Positions 49,141 through 61,245 are shown, counted from the stretch's first letter. The stretch is DNA of 64,000 bases from Pyxicephalus adspersus (GCF_032062135.1 NC_092859.1:49724710-49788709); one strand, 5' to 3'. Made by a program: numbers and translations. The notes: generated from the sequence alone by a model not told the origin.

Positions 49141-49396
49141 AGAAAAAAAGTATAATTCTGACCTAAATGTTTAGGCACAGTTGAAACACTCTCAAAAGAA
49201 AAAAACAAGGGAAAGTTGAGGTGTTTGTGTTTGCTATTCCACCTTATTTAAAGGTTTTCATATTGAAGATTCCCTCTTGTTTCATCCAAGATAGCTCTGT
49301 TTAAAAGAAAACAAACTAGGTGTAAAACTATTCGATATATACCATACATGGAAAAACAAAAGATTGACCAAAAAAATCAATATAAAAGCACTTCTT

Positions 49397-49425
49397 CTGA
49401 TGAAACCTAAGCGGTGAAACACACC
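49397..49425 (+). other. CTGATGAA-hairpin-GAAA motif, copy C
   Basis: CTGATGAA, ACC-TAAGC-GGT (perfect 3-bp stem), GAAACACACC. Same layout as 8560, 30505 and 31422. Confidence 0.5.
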
Positions 49426-49581
49426 AAGTACAAAGACTGCTTTATATGTATGACACTGTATTGAAGCCTTTATTATAATCATGTAAAAATCCCTGATGTG
49501 CTAATATTTATGTGGTTATGAATGTTTATTTGTTTTCAATAATATATTTATTATGTTTTATCCATAAATTGCATGTTATGG

Positions 49582-49582
<1 letters not shown>

Positions 49583-49613
<31 letters not shown>
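49583..49613. repeat. (TA)n microsatellite
   Basis: About 15 TA dinucleotides without interruption. Confidence 0.95.
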
Positions 49614-49616
<3 letters not shown>

Positions 49617-51445
49617 TTTAAAAATGTTTGAAGTTACACAACTACAAATAAAATCCTTATATGCCTAGAAGATGTTGTGGAAAAGAAATAAATCTGACCC
49701 TGGCAACACTTTGATCTTGCTTCACAACAAACTAATTTTCTTTAATCCTGTGTGTTAAGTGAACTTAACTTTTATGAAGTTTTTTTGTGTAATTTCACAA
49801 AAGCAGGACCGATTTTCCTCCTAAAAAGACAAAATTAAGAAAAGTGATAGTGTCTGTGTAAAGGGCCCATAAACACTCTTTCACAAGTAGGAGAGTCAAG
49901 CACTAAACCTGGGCTTTGGCACATGATCGTGAGAATGATGTAACTGTTTTCTTTAGCATCCAACACCAGCCAACTGGAATTAAATGCCATGGCAGAAGGA
50001 ACAGTTTGGTTCACTGGCAAGGTGAGTATCTGTAGGATGGGGCACTTTACACAGGTGCTCTCACTTTATAGGTGATAGGGCATGATGAGAGTCTCCCTTT
50101 AAAAAGTTTTAAACATACAAGTGAATATTTGAATTAAGGTGTATGGGGAAAATCCTACTGTATCTGGGTCAAATGTCATGACTTCCTACTTTATTGTAGA
50201 TATTGTGCTATTTCTGTCCTTATTCTTCAGATTACAATCTGGGGGAAAATTTACCTTGATAATTGCCTTAGTGTTCGAAAACAAAACTAGAGAGGATACC
50301 AGTGTTCAATGGAAAACGATGACCACTGCTCACATTACAACGTTGCGTTCCTTGGGAAGCTTTGAGACCAAACATTTTAAGGTTCCTAATACCTTATGCT
50401 AAACATGACATGCAGTGTAAAAAAAAATATAGACTTCAACAAATCAATGCCAGGAACAAAGTTCTAAATTCACATTAACCAACCAGTATTCATTAAGCTT
50501 GCTCCTTATAGTTATGGAATAAACATTTTGTTTTATCAGAACTGATTGTAATACTTTTAGTGTTCTAAAAACTACAAAGCATATTTACCTTCTTTAAAAC
50601 AGAGGTGGATAATATATTCATTTTCCTCTACAACATACATTTAGATATCTGCTATTAACCTCAACACGCTGAAAATTATTTTTAAGGACACAGGTGCTAC
50701 AGCAAGTGCAGATGGATGCTAGGTATGCATTTGTATTGCAGGTATAAGTAAATCTTTACACATTTACATAAATACAACAGCTTTCCCATTTGAAGCAACT
50801 TTTTGTTTTAGGTTAACTGGCCTTTTAGGTGGATTGGTCATTGAATCATTGTGACACTAATCTATAGGGTAAAGAATGACAACATCTATGAGTTATTACT
50901 GTCATTGATTCATTGTTGCTTTGCTTATGTAGTTGAGCAAACATTTTGGAATGAATCTTCTTCCCCTTAGTCAATAAAGCAGCCATGATTAGTTTTTACG
51001 CCTCATTAGCCAAGGCTCACTTTAGGGCCTCTGAGCTGAAGCTACAGAAGCTGTGGAGCCTTGGGCAGTCTGACCTTTTCATTTGGGCTAACACACAAAA
51101 AATGCCTGCATATTGTCCTTCAAACATGCACATCCAATGTCTGAAAAGCCCTACATCTGTTGATGTCACTAAGTGGATTAATTTAGCCATTAAAGCAAAC
51201 ACATCTTTTTAAATTAAACAACGCCATACAACATTCACTGCATGTTAAATATTTTATGTTTGTCACTCTGTAATCTAGCTCTCATTTTAGATATAAAGTG
51301 TATCTGTTTGAACACTACTGTACTACTAAATGTTAATTACTATGTACCAGATGTAATACTTGTCTGAAGGCAACATGAGCAAGAATGGACTGTTTGGTGC
51401 AGTAATATTAGGTATAGTAAGGTAAGCCAAAGAACTATTGTCTAA
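49614..51445. other. AT-rich sequence; one exon-like stretch
   Basis: 49957-50021 has a pyrimidine tract ending ctttag before it and GTGAGT after it, with one frame fully open, but sits in what may be a dispersed repeat. Nothing else recognised. Confidence 0.35.
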
Positions 51446-52027
51446 TACAGTGGTACCTTGGTATAAGTCCTTAATCCATTCCAGATCCTTGGACTTATAC
51501 CAAAGAGGACTTATACCAAACAAATTCTTCCGATAAGAAATAAAAGGAAAATGATTAATAAGTTCCTATGAAAATAAATCCTATTGTTTTTGGAATATTA
51601 TACATTGATGGGGCTGTATAAAATATTTTGAAAGCTGCTTAATACTAAAATACATAAAAAAAAGCAATTAGATGAAATAAATGAAAATTTAACCTCACTT
51701 AACCTTGCTGAGAAGAGCCGAGTGCCTACTAGGATGTTGCTGAGGAGGAGGAGATGTTATGTAACTCACAGGGAGTTATAGCGCGGGTTGTTCACTGACT
51801 GGTAGCAATTGGCATACTGATGCTCTTGGGCAGTCCTGGCTTTGTATCGAGAGAGGTAAATAAGGGTAGCGCACAGTGTTTTGACTCATTTTGACCCATA
51901 CAAGTTCTAGCACAAAGGTTGTATACCAAGCAAAGGTTGTATACTAAGCAAAATTTTTGATGTCCAAACAGGACTTATACCAAGCTGGACTTATTCCAAA
52001 GTGGACTTATACCAAGGTACCACTGTA
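51446..52027. mobile_element. pogo/Tigger-like non-autonomous element with TA target duplication
   Basis: Element 51448-52025 begins CAGTGGTACCTTGGTATAAG and ends with the inverted TTATACCAAGGTACCACTG, flanked by TA. The CAGTGGTACC start and TA target fit the pogo/Tigger group of Tc1/mariner. GGACTTATACCAA and variants repeat several times inside both ends, possible transposase-binding sites. No ORF. Confidence 0.85.
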
Positions 52028-52856
52028 TTTCCCTTTTTTACATGTAAAATAGATTAGTATTGGACAAACAGTCCTATCATTATGTTTTGATGGGATAAAA
52101 AGCTTGTTTATAGGTACTGTTTATAATCACCCAATTACATATGGCAGCCTTTATCTTTATGTTGATTTATTCAAAAAATATGTAATAATGATTGGATTTA
52201 AGAGACCATATGATCTAAGCTGTGGCTGGGAAATAGCATTTTTTTTTTCAAGGCAGTTTTCTTCTTCCTTTGCTCCAAATTATATTATTTGTAATGATCT
52301 TGTTACTCTGAACTGCTGACAAAAAAAGTATGAATAAACAAATATAATAATATGCACAGGATTATGATAGCACTACATTAAAACCTCAGCATAGACCATA
52401 TATTTTACAAAAATCTACATCCTTATTTCTGGTTACCTGACCTTTTCTTTGTTCATTTATCTTTATAACTTTTACTCAAGACTAAAGCTTCAGTGATGTA
52501 ATGCAACCATACCCCATTAAAAATGTGTAATAATGAAATGTAATATCTTGGAGTAGACAGAGGATTGGCCTGCATATATGCTTTTAAAATTGATCGCAGC
52601 CCAATGTCATGCCTTGGTTTCACACTAAAAATACTGAATACCAAAGCCACACAAGCCAGGACACTATACTCTATAAGGGGTTAAAAAAATATACACAAAT
52701 TGGGGAATAGGATTCTAGATTGAGGCAAGTTACTTGTTGATATAAAAGCAGAGCAAGATTTTGATCATCCTTCCCTTTAAGCCATTCCCCAATGTCTTGT
52801 TACATTTCCCTCCTACCCCAGTGATTCATAGTGTCACAGGGTCCTGATAGACACAT
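52028..52856. other. AT-rich sequence without recognised genes
   Basis: Nothing recognised. Confidence 0.5.
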
Positions 52857-53070
52857 AGGTCCTGATTTTTTTAAAGTTCACCAATACTAGAAGATAAAAT
52901 GGACAGAATAAAATCTGAGTGACCCAGAAAACATGGAATAGGACTGGTCCAAGATTGAAAACATATGACAACTAATAGAAATTGATGTTTTAAGAAACCC
53001 AGTTTAGGTTTGCTGGATTACCCAGGTTCACCCATGAAAGTATATCTTCCCCAGTCTTGGAGGCCCAAAA
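52857..53070 (+). mobile_element. near-palindromic MITE, family Z copy 5 (degenerate, right end truncated)
   Basis: AGGTCCTGATTTTTTTAAAG at the left; arms GAGTGACCCAGAAAACATGG and TTTGCTGGATTACCCAGG; right end stops at CTTGGAGGCCC without the outer ATTTATCAGG part. Confidence 0.7.
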
Positions 53071-53477
53071 TGTATTTGAAGCCTAGTGGTGGATAACTGT
53101 AATGTGACAGTTTGCCCATGTTAAAATGTTTTAATTACTCAGCTTTTATATTATCATGAAATGTGACAACTTCCGGTAATTTTTTTAATATAGTCAGATA
53201 CCCACATATAAACACTTATATATTTTAATACTATTTGTAAAGGTTGCCATCCAATATTCGTAATATTAGATTTTCACTGTAAAATGTATGTATAAATAGT
53301 GTTTGGTTTTCATATCTGAAAAGATGGTCACATTGATTAGTCATAAATGTGGATTCAATTTTTATAAACACATTTTTGAATTTTTTCAGTTTCATAGTTG
53401 CCTATTTGTTCAATACTTTACTACAATAAAGGCCTTGTTTGTGTGGCCTGAAAGTGTAAATATCAACAAAGACTATC

Positions 53478-54172
53478 AACTAAGGCATGGGTGTCAAACT
53501 CTGGCCCCCAGTGTCCTTTTTTTTTGTCCCCCAAAGAATCCTAAATATGAACTGCAGCTGGCCCACTGCTGCATTGAATTAGCGCTGCTACTTCCCGGCA
53601 TCACTCGCGTCTATAGACCAGTGGGCTTTCTGCCTATGCGTGGCCCTGCATTGGACTGTTTTATAGACATAAATAATGCCAGGAGTTTTAGTAGCGGTGC
53701 TATTTCAATGAACAGGGAGTTTCAGCGGTGGGCCACTCATAAGATTTAGCTCCGCATTGGCCGCGTCTGGCATTTTCAGCACTCCCCCTCAGCTGTACTT
53801 TTCCTTGCTACTCCAAGGCATGGACTTGAATGGTTGGATTTTCATAGAAGAAAATTGTTATTATTACTGTTAGTCTGTGCAAAAAGGTTACCATTGAAAT
53901 TTCACTCAGAAGGCTACAAATAGAGAAAGAGGCATAAGGTTTTTTCTTAAATTAAAATAAAAAATAAATTGTTATGCCTCTTTCTCTATTAAAAGCTTGT
54001 TCCAGATTGAATGTGAAGCAAAAGCTCTTTGTTTCCATATGAAAAGGGTTTATATCTAATGAGAAGGAAAAATGTCCTTATTTTTTTAATAAATTTCAAG
54101 GTTGGCCTGCAACTTTGTCTAAATTTTTAATTTTGGCCCTCTGTATTTGAGTTTGACAGACCTGATCTAAGG
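53478..54172 (-). mobile_element. non-autonomous hAT element, copy 2, reverse orientation
   Basis: Element 53486-54164 starts CATGGGTGTCAAACTCTGG and ends with the inverted CAGGTCTGTCAAACTC. Flanks AACTAAGG and ATCTAAGG (7 of 8) are the hAT-type duplication. Long inverted homology to 43512-44048. An internal perfect 19-base inverted repeat (53919-53937 with 53972-53990, AATAGAGAAAGAGGCATAA) would form a hairpin; in copy 1 it has decayed. Confidence 0.88.
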
Positions 54173-54204
54173 GGTTCCAAAACTTTACTGCACTAATATA
54201 TACA

Positions 54205-55512
54205 TGAGGGATGCCTTCCTAATACAACTAGATCACCTTTGCCTTTAGAACTGCCATATTTCTTCTTGGCTTAGATTTACCAAGATGCTGGAAACATTTC
54301 TCAAGCATTTTGGTCCATTATTACATGATACCCCTTTGTAGTTGCTGCAGATTTGTCTGTACATCTATGATGCAAATATCCTTTTCCACCAGATTCTAAA
54401 AGTTCTCTATTTGATTGGTATCTGGTGACTGTGCAGGCTATTTGAGTACAGTGGATTCATTGTCAAGTTCAAAAAAACTGTTTGAGATGACCTGACCTTT
54501 GTCTGCTGGGGTAGGCATTGGAAGGTGGATACACTGTGGTCATTAAGGGCTAGACATGATTTTTTATTGTTGAGTCCTAATTTTGACCCTACCATTTGAA
54601 TGTTGCATCAGAAATTGAGCATCATCAGACTAATCATTGATTTTCCAATCTTCTATTGTTCAATTTTGGAGAGCCCATGTGAATTGTGGGCTCAGGTGCC
54701 TGTTCTTAGCTGTCAGGATGTAAGAGAATATGCAGTTTGTGTGCATGCTTATTTGCCTGAGCATGATGCAATGGTGTGCGCATCTGTATGGAGGAATGCA
54801 CATGTCCTTGTGTGCATTGCGTGTTCCTCTTTACGTTGCACATGTGTGTGCATACAAACACATACTCACAAGCTGCACTGATATAGGTTGGGTTTTAAAA
54901 TGCCTCCATTCAATTCCTCGATTGCTGAGTAGTCCTCTACATATCCTGTGTCTGACCTGACCTGTGACCTTGAATTACTCACTGAGACTTGGATTTGGCA
55001 TCTGACCTGCTTCTTGCATTACCCCTGGTTTTGACATTGGGACATTAATTCCCTAATCTGACCTAGGCTTGTTACCTGACCCTGGTCCTGCTCATCATTT
55101 TGTCATACACCTGTCGGAAAGTTACTGACCTCGGCCACTCATCTGACCCCACTTCTGCCTTCTATCCTGTACCTCACATGCCAGAATGTTGCTGAACAGC
55201 AAATTGTCATCCTTTGCTACCTGTGACTACTGTCATTTATTAAGACTACTTTACCAGGTTCACCAGGGACAGAGAGGCAAGAGAGGCTACCCTCATCTTC
55301 TCTGTGGTCCACCAGGAATGTGATACAGGCATTTTATCTTGTGTGATTTCCTGCTACAGTCTATCTACTTTAATGTCGACATTTTGTGCATTCAGAGATG
55401 CTCTTCTGTACCTTGGTTGTAACATGTGGTTGAATTGTTCTTGCAATTTTTTTAGAGCAAACCAGTCTGGCTGTTCTCCTCTGATCTCTGAAATCAACAA
55501 GTCATGATCAGC
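54205..55512 (-). pseudogene. Tc1-family transposase remnant, split by an insertion and internally deleted
   Basis: Minus-strand sequence matches a Tc1-type transposase ORF that is widespread in fish and frogs, recognised from nucleotide blocks: TTGCTGCAGATTTGTC, TATCTGGTGACTGTGCAGGC, TTGAGTACAGTGGATTCATT, AATTTTGACCCTACCATTTG, CAGTCTGGCTGTTCTCCTCT. The codons for the catalytic-domain C terminus (SPD-type motif) lie near 54405-54440; the N-terminal DNA-binding part is 55335-55512. About 190 bases of the catalytic domain seem missing near 54570, and 54722-55335 is foreign. No frame is open across it. Terminal repeats were not found. Confidence 0.8.
54722..55335. repeat. insertion within the Tc1 remnant, with CTGACC-rich degenerate repeat
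   Basis: About 610 bases separate the two Tc1 parts. 54950-55150 is a degenerate repeat around CTGACC (TCTGACCTAGGCTTGTTACC, TACTGACCTCGGCCACTC). Its 5' part is GT/TG-rich with repeated TGTGTGCAT-like words. Class and exact borders are unknown. Confidence 0.5.
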
Positions 55513-57215
55513 TTACCTGTGTGCAGGTGCCATGCAGTGTCAAAGATCCTGTCCTCACCACGTCCTAGGGAGCCACCATCTTCCCTGCATCTCCACAGCT
55601 AACCTCTGGCTCCAGAGAAGCTCCAGAGATCCTCTTTGGCCACTGGATGGTCATTAATGATGTAACTCCTGATCATGAGTAGATGTTACATTGTCGCCGG
55701 AGGCTTGCTCTGAGCCAAACTCTAAACTACATGGAGCAATTCCATAAAAGAGACATTGTATTGCAACTGAAACATGTTTAAAATTAAAACTTTTACTATT
55801 CACTGTTTTTTATGTTCTGTGAGAGCTAGCGTCATGGACTTGTCCACTTATTTTTTTAGGTAGCCAGAATCTGAACTATATCGAAATTCTATCATACAGT
55901 GTATCCCAGCATCCATTTTTTGTGCATTGTGATTATGTTATTTTAATAACTCATTCAATAATGACTGGACGATTACATGGTATGTTCTTAACAGGTATGC
56001 CACAAGGGAAAGAGGTGCAGGGGCAAACAAACCATTCTTGTGGAGTATGCAATTATTTGAGACTTAGGGGCCCTTTAATAAAAGATGTGGGTCAAATTGG
56101 TGCTGAGAGCCCTTCTATTGTCCTGTAGATGCTTGCATAGCTAACCTTGACATGCCTCCCTTCTGTCAAGCTGTCTTTTGCTACACAGTGAATAAGGGGG
56201 CAACACTGACCACAATGGCTGGTAGTTGAATGGGAGTAGGGGGATCCAAAAACTGATCTAACACACTGTCCACCACTAAAAAGGTAACAAAGACAGGAGA
56301 GTTAACTTTTCCTACTCTACCAGATAGCGAGAGAGCTCCATAATTGGAGTATAGCCAGCAGTGTGACTTTGCTTTAGGGTTCTATGTAATGACTGACACA
56401 GAACAAATATCCCATTGTACCCCTTTTCTTTCATTTTACTTTTTAGTTTCTGCCTTTGTAGTACTTTTATTGTACTATTATAAGTAGTATTTTTATTATG
56501 GTACTCTACTTACACTGACTTTTACTGCTTAAGAGTATTCAATCCTTAAACAGTTTGTGTTTTGCTGTGTTTTGAAGATGAACCAAGTCATTGCTCTTTT
56601 ATGAAAATACTAGGAAATACATAGACAATCTGTGAATAGAGAATACAGAATAATGCCAATAAATTACTTTAGATATTAATCTTGATTTGGATTTTCAACT
56701 GGTGAAATGCAAGAGAACTTGTAATGCATGATAAAATCTCATTGCGCAGAGATTAGATAAATGTGGAGGTTGTATGAAACAAATACTGGTTACATTAGAA
56801 CATTTTTTCTAGATTTAAGAAGATGTGAAAACTTAGCCTTTATTCATTTAGTTAACCATTAGTGTAGGGACCCCTGAATGAGATTGACCTTGATGTTAGC
56901 CCTGTGGGTTACCCATCAATAGATATGTGAAGCTAATAAATCTTTGCTATATTGAACTGGGTTAAGTTTATTCTCTGGCTTCATGTAAACCTTAACCACT
57001 GGGTTTTTATTTTATATGTTTTGCTGTGTATGTATACTAACTGTTGCTAAAAGTTAACTGGATATTCAGAGAGTAATGCTCTAAAGATGGATAGACAAAC
57101 CAGGGAACATCAATGTACTCTAGATATATAATAGGACCTGATCCCCGAGTTTGGTCTTATTTAGTTCATTTAGGTAATTTTACAACCCTTGTGACCTTGA
57201 CCCTTTCTGATTTAT
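55513..57215. other. mixed sequence, no recognised gene
   Basis: 55513-55640 is GC-richer (CCACCATCTTCCCTGCATC) and may belong to another element. Nothing else recognised. Confidence 0.45.
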
Positions 57216-57390
57216 TGGGCCTGACTTAGTAAAGTTCTCCAAGACTGGAGAGGATACACTTTTATCAATAAACCTGGGTGATCAAAAAAGCCTGGAATGG
57301 ATCTGGAAATATTTGCTAACAAATGGAAAATAATTCATTGCTGAAAGTGTATCCTCTCCAGCCTTGTAGAGCTTTAATAAATCAGGCCCA
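57216..57390 (+). mobile_element. near-palindromic MITE, family Z copy 6 (short)
   Basis: TGGGCCTGACTTAGTAAAGT to GAGCTTTAATAAATCAGGCCCA. Centre and part of the right arm are deleted (CTGAAAGTGTATCCTCTCC follows directly after a short centre). Confidence 0.85.
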
Positions 57391-58569
57391 TAGATTTGCA
57401 ATATGGCTGTTGTTGCTGTTTGTTGGTGAAGAAAAAAAGAATAAATTACAAATGAGTAAGAAAAGAGTACATTTTAAAATAACTACTTTTTACTTTTACT
57501 TGAGTACATTTTTAGACTGGTAACTTTACTTGTATTTAAGTAAAATTTCATCAAGGTATAGTGCTTTTACATGCAATATTCTGAGTAGAATATTGAGCTA
57601 TATTTGGAATATATATATTTAAAATATATAGAATATTTAAGTTAGCTTACCATTCCTAAACTGATTTCCCCATTTTATTGGCTAGCAGTGAAGATGTGGG
57701 GACTTCAGGTCATACATGACAGGGGGGTACATTTGGTAGCAGTCTAGCTGCAGCATTTTGTACTAACCCTCTATGAATAGCATTACAATACAATAATTTA
57801 TTAGGAAGATGCAAATGTATTAATTAGATTTAAGAAGTGGGAGATGAACAGGGTGCATCATTTTTACCATTCAAGAATTTTAATCAATGTTTTAATTACC
57901 ATCACAAAATATTTACACAAGATTCAGATGCTTTTAAACTGAATTAGAAAAATACATCTGTACATTTTCAGCAAACGATCTGTGATTCTTGGATAAAAAT
58001 GTTAATAGTCCCCTGATAATGACTTATGACATTTTAAAATAAAACCATAATATGAATCAGGCTAATTGATACAGTTAGTACTAAACCCCAATGACAACAA
58101 AAATGCCTAGGGATCTGAAAGCATGGTAATTAGCAAACTATTTTCTATTATTCTACAAAGTGAGGTGAAAGGAATCAGATAGGCCATGACCCTGTCAATA
58201 AACGCAGTGGATGCAATAGGATCACTGACTAAACTGAATGACATTTTTGTATAGAGTCTGACAAGTATCAATCAAATGAACACATGAAAAGATGTCCAAA
58301 ATGGAACAGATGTAAGAAAATAGAAAAAAAAAGATTGAAAATCTAATTTGAAGTTCGAGGAGTAACAATTAGAGTGACAATGTAATAATCATGTCTTTAA
58401 TTCACAGCAAATGTCAGTATTCCCGTTTGATATGAACTTGTAAATTCAGCTAATTTGGTGCTTTGCAAAAATGCCTTGCAAACCTATGACCCTGGTTAGA
58501 GAATCAAATCAGCCCAAAAGTTATGGGAGCTAGATAACCTAGTCCATGATGACTAGACAAGGAGGGAGA
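57391..58569. other. AT-rich sequence without recognised genes
   Basis: Nothing recognised. Confidence 0.5.
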
Positions 58570-59000
58570 CTAAAGCTACGTACACACTTCCAATTATTAT
58601 CGTTGGAAAACGAACGACGAACGATCCTGCACGATATCTAACGATCATATAGCACCGATCCTGCACATAGAGATAACGACACGATCGTTCGTAGATATTG
58701 TACACACAATAGATACGATCGTTTGAGCGATAGAGGAACTATGTGCACGACAGGAAGTGAACGAACGTTCGTTCATTACGCATGCTCAGACCATGGACGA
58801 TCAACGAACAATCGTACACACGAACGATGGTCACCGATCGTCGTCCAATCCGATCCGCCGGTCCGGTCGTTCGTTTCCAACGACTTTCCTCGTTCGTCGG
58901 CGTCGTTGGTTACTTTTTTTACAAACGATTTTTGCCCAATCGATCGTTCGTTCGTCGTTCATTTTGAACGATAAAAATTGGAAGTGTGTACGCACCTTAA
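58570..59000. mobile_element. CpG-rich TTAA MITE
   Basis: Element 58574-58996. Left end AGCTACGTACACACTTCCAA, right end inverted GGTGCGTACACACTTCCAAT; homology continues inward for about 50 bases. CTAA and TTAA flank it, so a TTAA target (piggyBac or Kolobok-like) is likely. Inside, ACGATCGTTCG-type words recur many times, making this a CpG island-like block in CpG-poor DNA. Three overlapping plus frames are open by composition; none looks like a protein. Confidence 0.82.
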
Positions 59001-60839
59001 GGGCATCCACAGGGTCAGAGTGATGGATCTTCTGTAGTAAGAGGACAGTGAATGCTGAATGCCTGCATAATAAGAGACAAGTTAAGGCTGATTTTATATC
59101 ACATAAAAATAATTTATATTACATTCAATAACTATCTAATTACTATTTTTAAAAGAAAAAAATGTATCTAATTCCAATGAAGATACCTACCGATCCTGTC
59201 AGCTGCATGCTCTTCCTGGTCAGCCATGGCAAACCTACCCCTATCCACCATTTTCTTTCATTGTTAGTGTGCATTTTATGGTTTCTTTGTTGTGGGATCA
59301 CAGTGGTCAGCAGAGCTTGGCAGTGCTGGACATTTTTGGCCTCTCCACCTTTGCAGAATATGCTCAGGGTAAATACGTTGGGTAACATACCAACTGGTTG
59401 AAATATCCCTGTTGCACATATTTTTGTCCTGCGACACCCCCCACCATCACCACCACCCTAGTGGCAGATCACCATTATTATTATTTTTTAATCTCTCCCT
59501 GCATCCAATTATCTTGGTATATGATGCAGCTAAAAAATCATTTGGGTACCAGTAGATAAGTGCAAACTTGTTGGAATTGCATGCTGAAGCAGGAGCAGCA
59601 GCAAGATTGAGCCATAAATGACTACCTGTATGAGAAAGGAACTGGCACCAGCGATTGGGCTTTTCCCATGACATTGGCTAATCTGGTATACCTTCTCAAT
59701 TTTATTTTATTCAATTTCTATTGAAGCAGGAATATTAAGACTCCCACTAACTACAGAAATGCAAGGGTATTTTTTACTCCCACTGACACAGGGCCATTTT
59801 TGTCTTACTGATGGAGAGTGTTGAGGAAAACCTGTTGCTGCTCCACATGGTTCCTGCTATACTGCTTGGTCCTTAAAAATCTGCTATCTTTTGGCTTTTA
59901 AATGTATATTTATACCAAATGGCTCTTTAAAATCAGGAATAGGTTTTTCATCAAAGTACATACCACCATTTAAATGCATGATTCATTTTGATGCATTATA
60001 ACAGAACTGAATCTAACATTTGTATTTATTATAGCACAAGGTGCCTAAGAACATATACATATAACAAAATTTGGTAGAGAAATGTATTTTGTCAAGGGAA
60101 CAAGAATTATAGTACTGCACAAAGAGTTCTGAGGTATGCTATACAAGTATATGTCAGATTAAATTAAGTAAATCACTTTCAAAATGCTATTTTCATGCAA
60201 TTCTAAAAATATATTTTATTATGTACTAACAAATGAAGAATTTATGGCTGCCACAGTGCAGAAAACTACAAATAAATTCATGCAATATTTCTCCACATAT
60301 TGTGGCTGAAGTTTTAAGCACAAAGCATTCTAATCCATATATAGACATCACATTTATTTATTCATTTACAATGTAATGGTCTTTCAGATACGTTATATTT
60401 TATATCTGTAAACATTTCCATATGTTGTTGGAATGTACTCTATTGTATATTGCTTTGTCCTGATTTACCGAAGGTAATCCTGAATGGTTGGCGCTTACTT
60501 TTTATGATAGAATTTCGATGCTAGACATCAGTAAATATCTGAGGGATATAAAATTATAGTTATGTGATTGGTGAATGTTGGTTGTAACATAGGGATAATG
60601 TTGTATCATGAAATTCTGGACAATTAGATTATATGAATTAGGTATTATATAAAACTAAATAACAATTATTCAAAAAAAGGACATGTGTTTGTACAAAGCA
60701 AATTTAAAAAAAAAAACATCATCCAACCTAGTCATTAATATATATTCTTGCCACATTACACAGCCCTCTTTCTGGTTTCTTCTGTGCATTTATTGATTTG
60801 CCCTGGTCAAGGATCCAAATAGTTTATTTTGAAGAAAAA
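59001..60839. other. AT-rich sequence without recognised genes
   Basis: No gene. 59150-59400 is open on both strands, with no recognisable protein. Confidence 0.5.
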
Positions 60840-61245
60840 AAAAATCACACTTACCTTTAAATCTGCAGATCCCTCGTTACCTTGATGTCCTGCACCGTCC
60901 TAGAATCTTCCTTCTTCCACCATCTTTTACTGTCCGCCCAAGACTGTGCAGGCACAAGATCAAGTGACGTAGACTGCGTAAAGGGGGAAAAAAAGTTTCA
61001 ATCTCACTGCGAATGCCAATGTAGTAAAAAAGCTCGGGCAAAAGAATGGACATGCATAAAAGGAGCAGTGACATAGGTAACCTAGGAGGCCCTGCGCTCC
61101 CATTCTCTCTTGATTGCAGCGGCGAAAGGGGCTTCACCTTTTTTTTTTTTTTTTTTTTTTAACAAGAAAAGTCATTTTTACTTTACATAAAAGAGTTGTC
61201 TACCCTTTTATGAAAAGTAAAATTTTTACAGGTCCACTTTAAGGT
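60840..61245 (-). repeat. snap-back repeat family X, copy 2
   Basis: Reverse orientation relative to 40988. Contains CTTACCTTTAAATCTGCAGA, CTAGGAGGCCCTGCGCTCCC, a T22 run (61139-61160), a hairpin (61178-61221) and ends AGGTCCACTTTAA. The end could be a TTAA-type terminus. Confidence 0.6.

Noticed and set aside
53303..53749. 148-codon plus-strand open frame
   Set aside because: Crosses the left border of the second hAT element; no known protein similarity.
58723..59023. Three overlapping open frames of 61-88 codons
   Set aside because: Explained by repetitive CpG-rich composition of the TTAA MITE.
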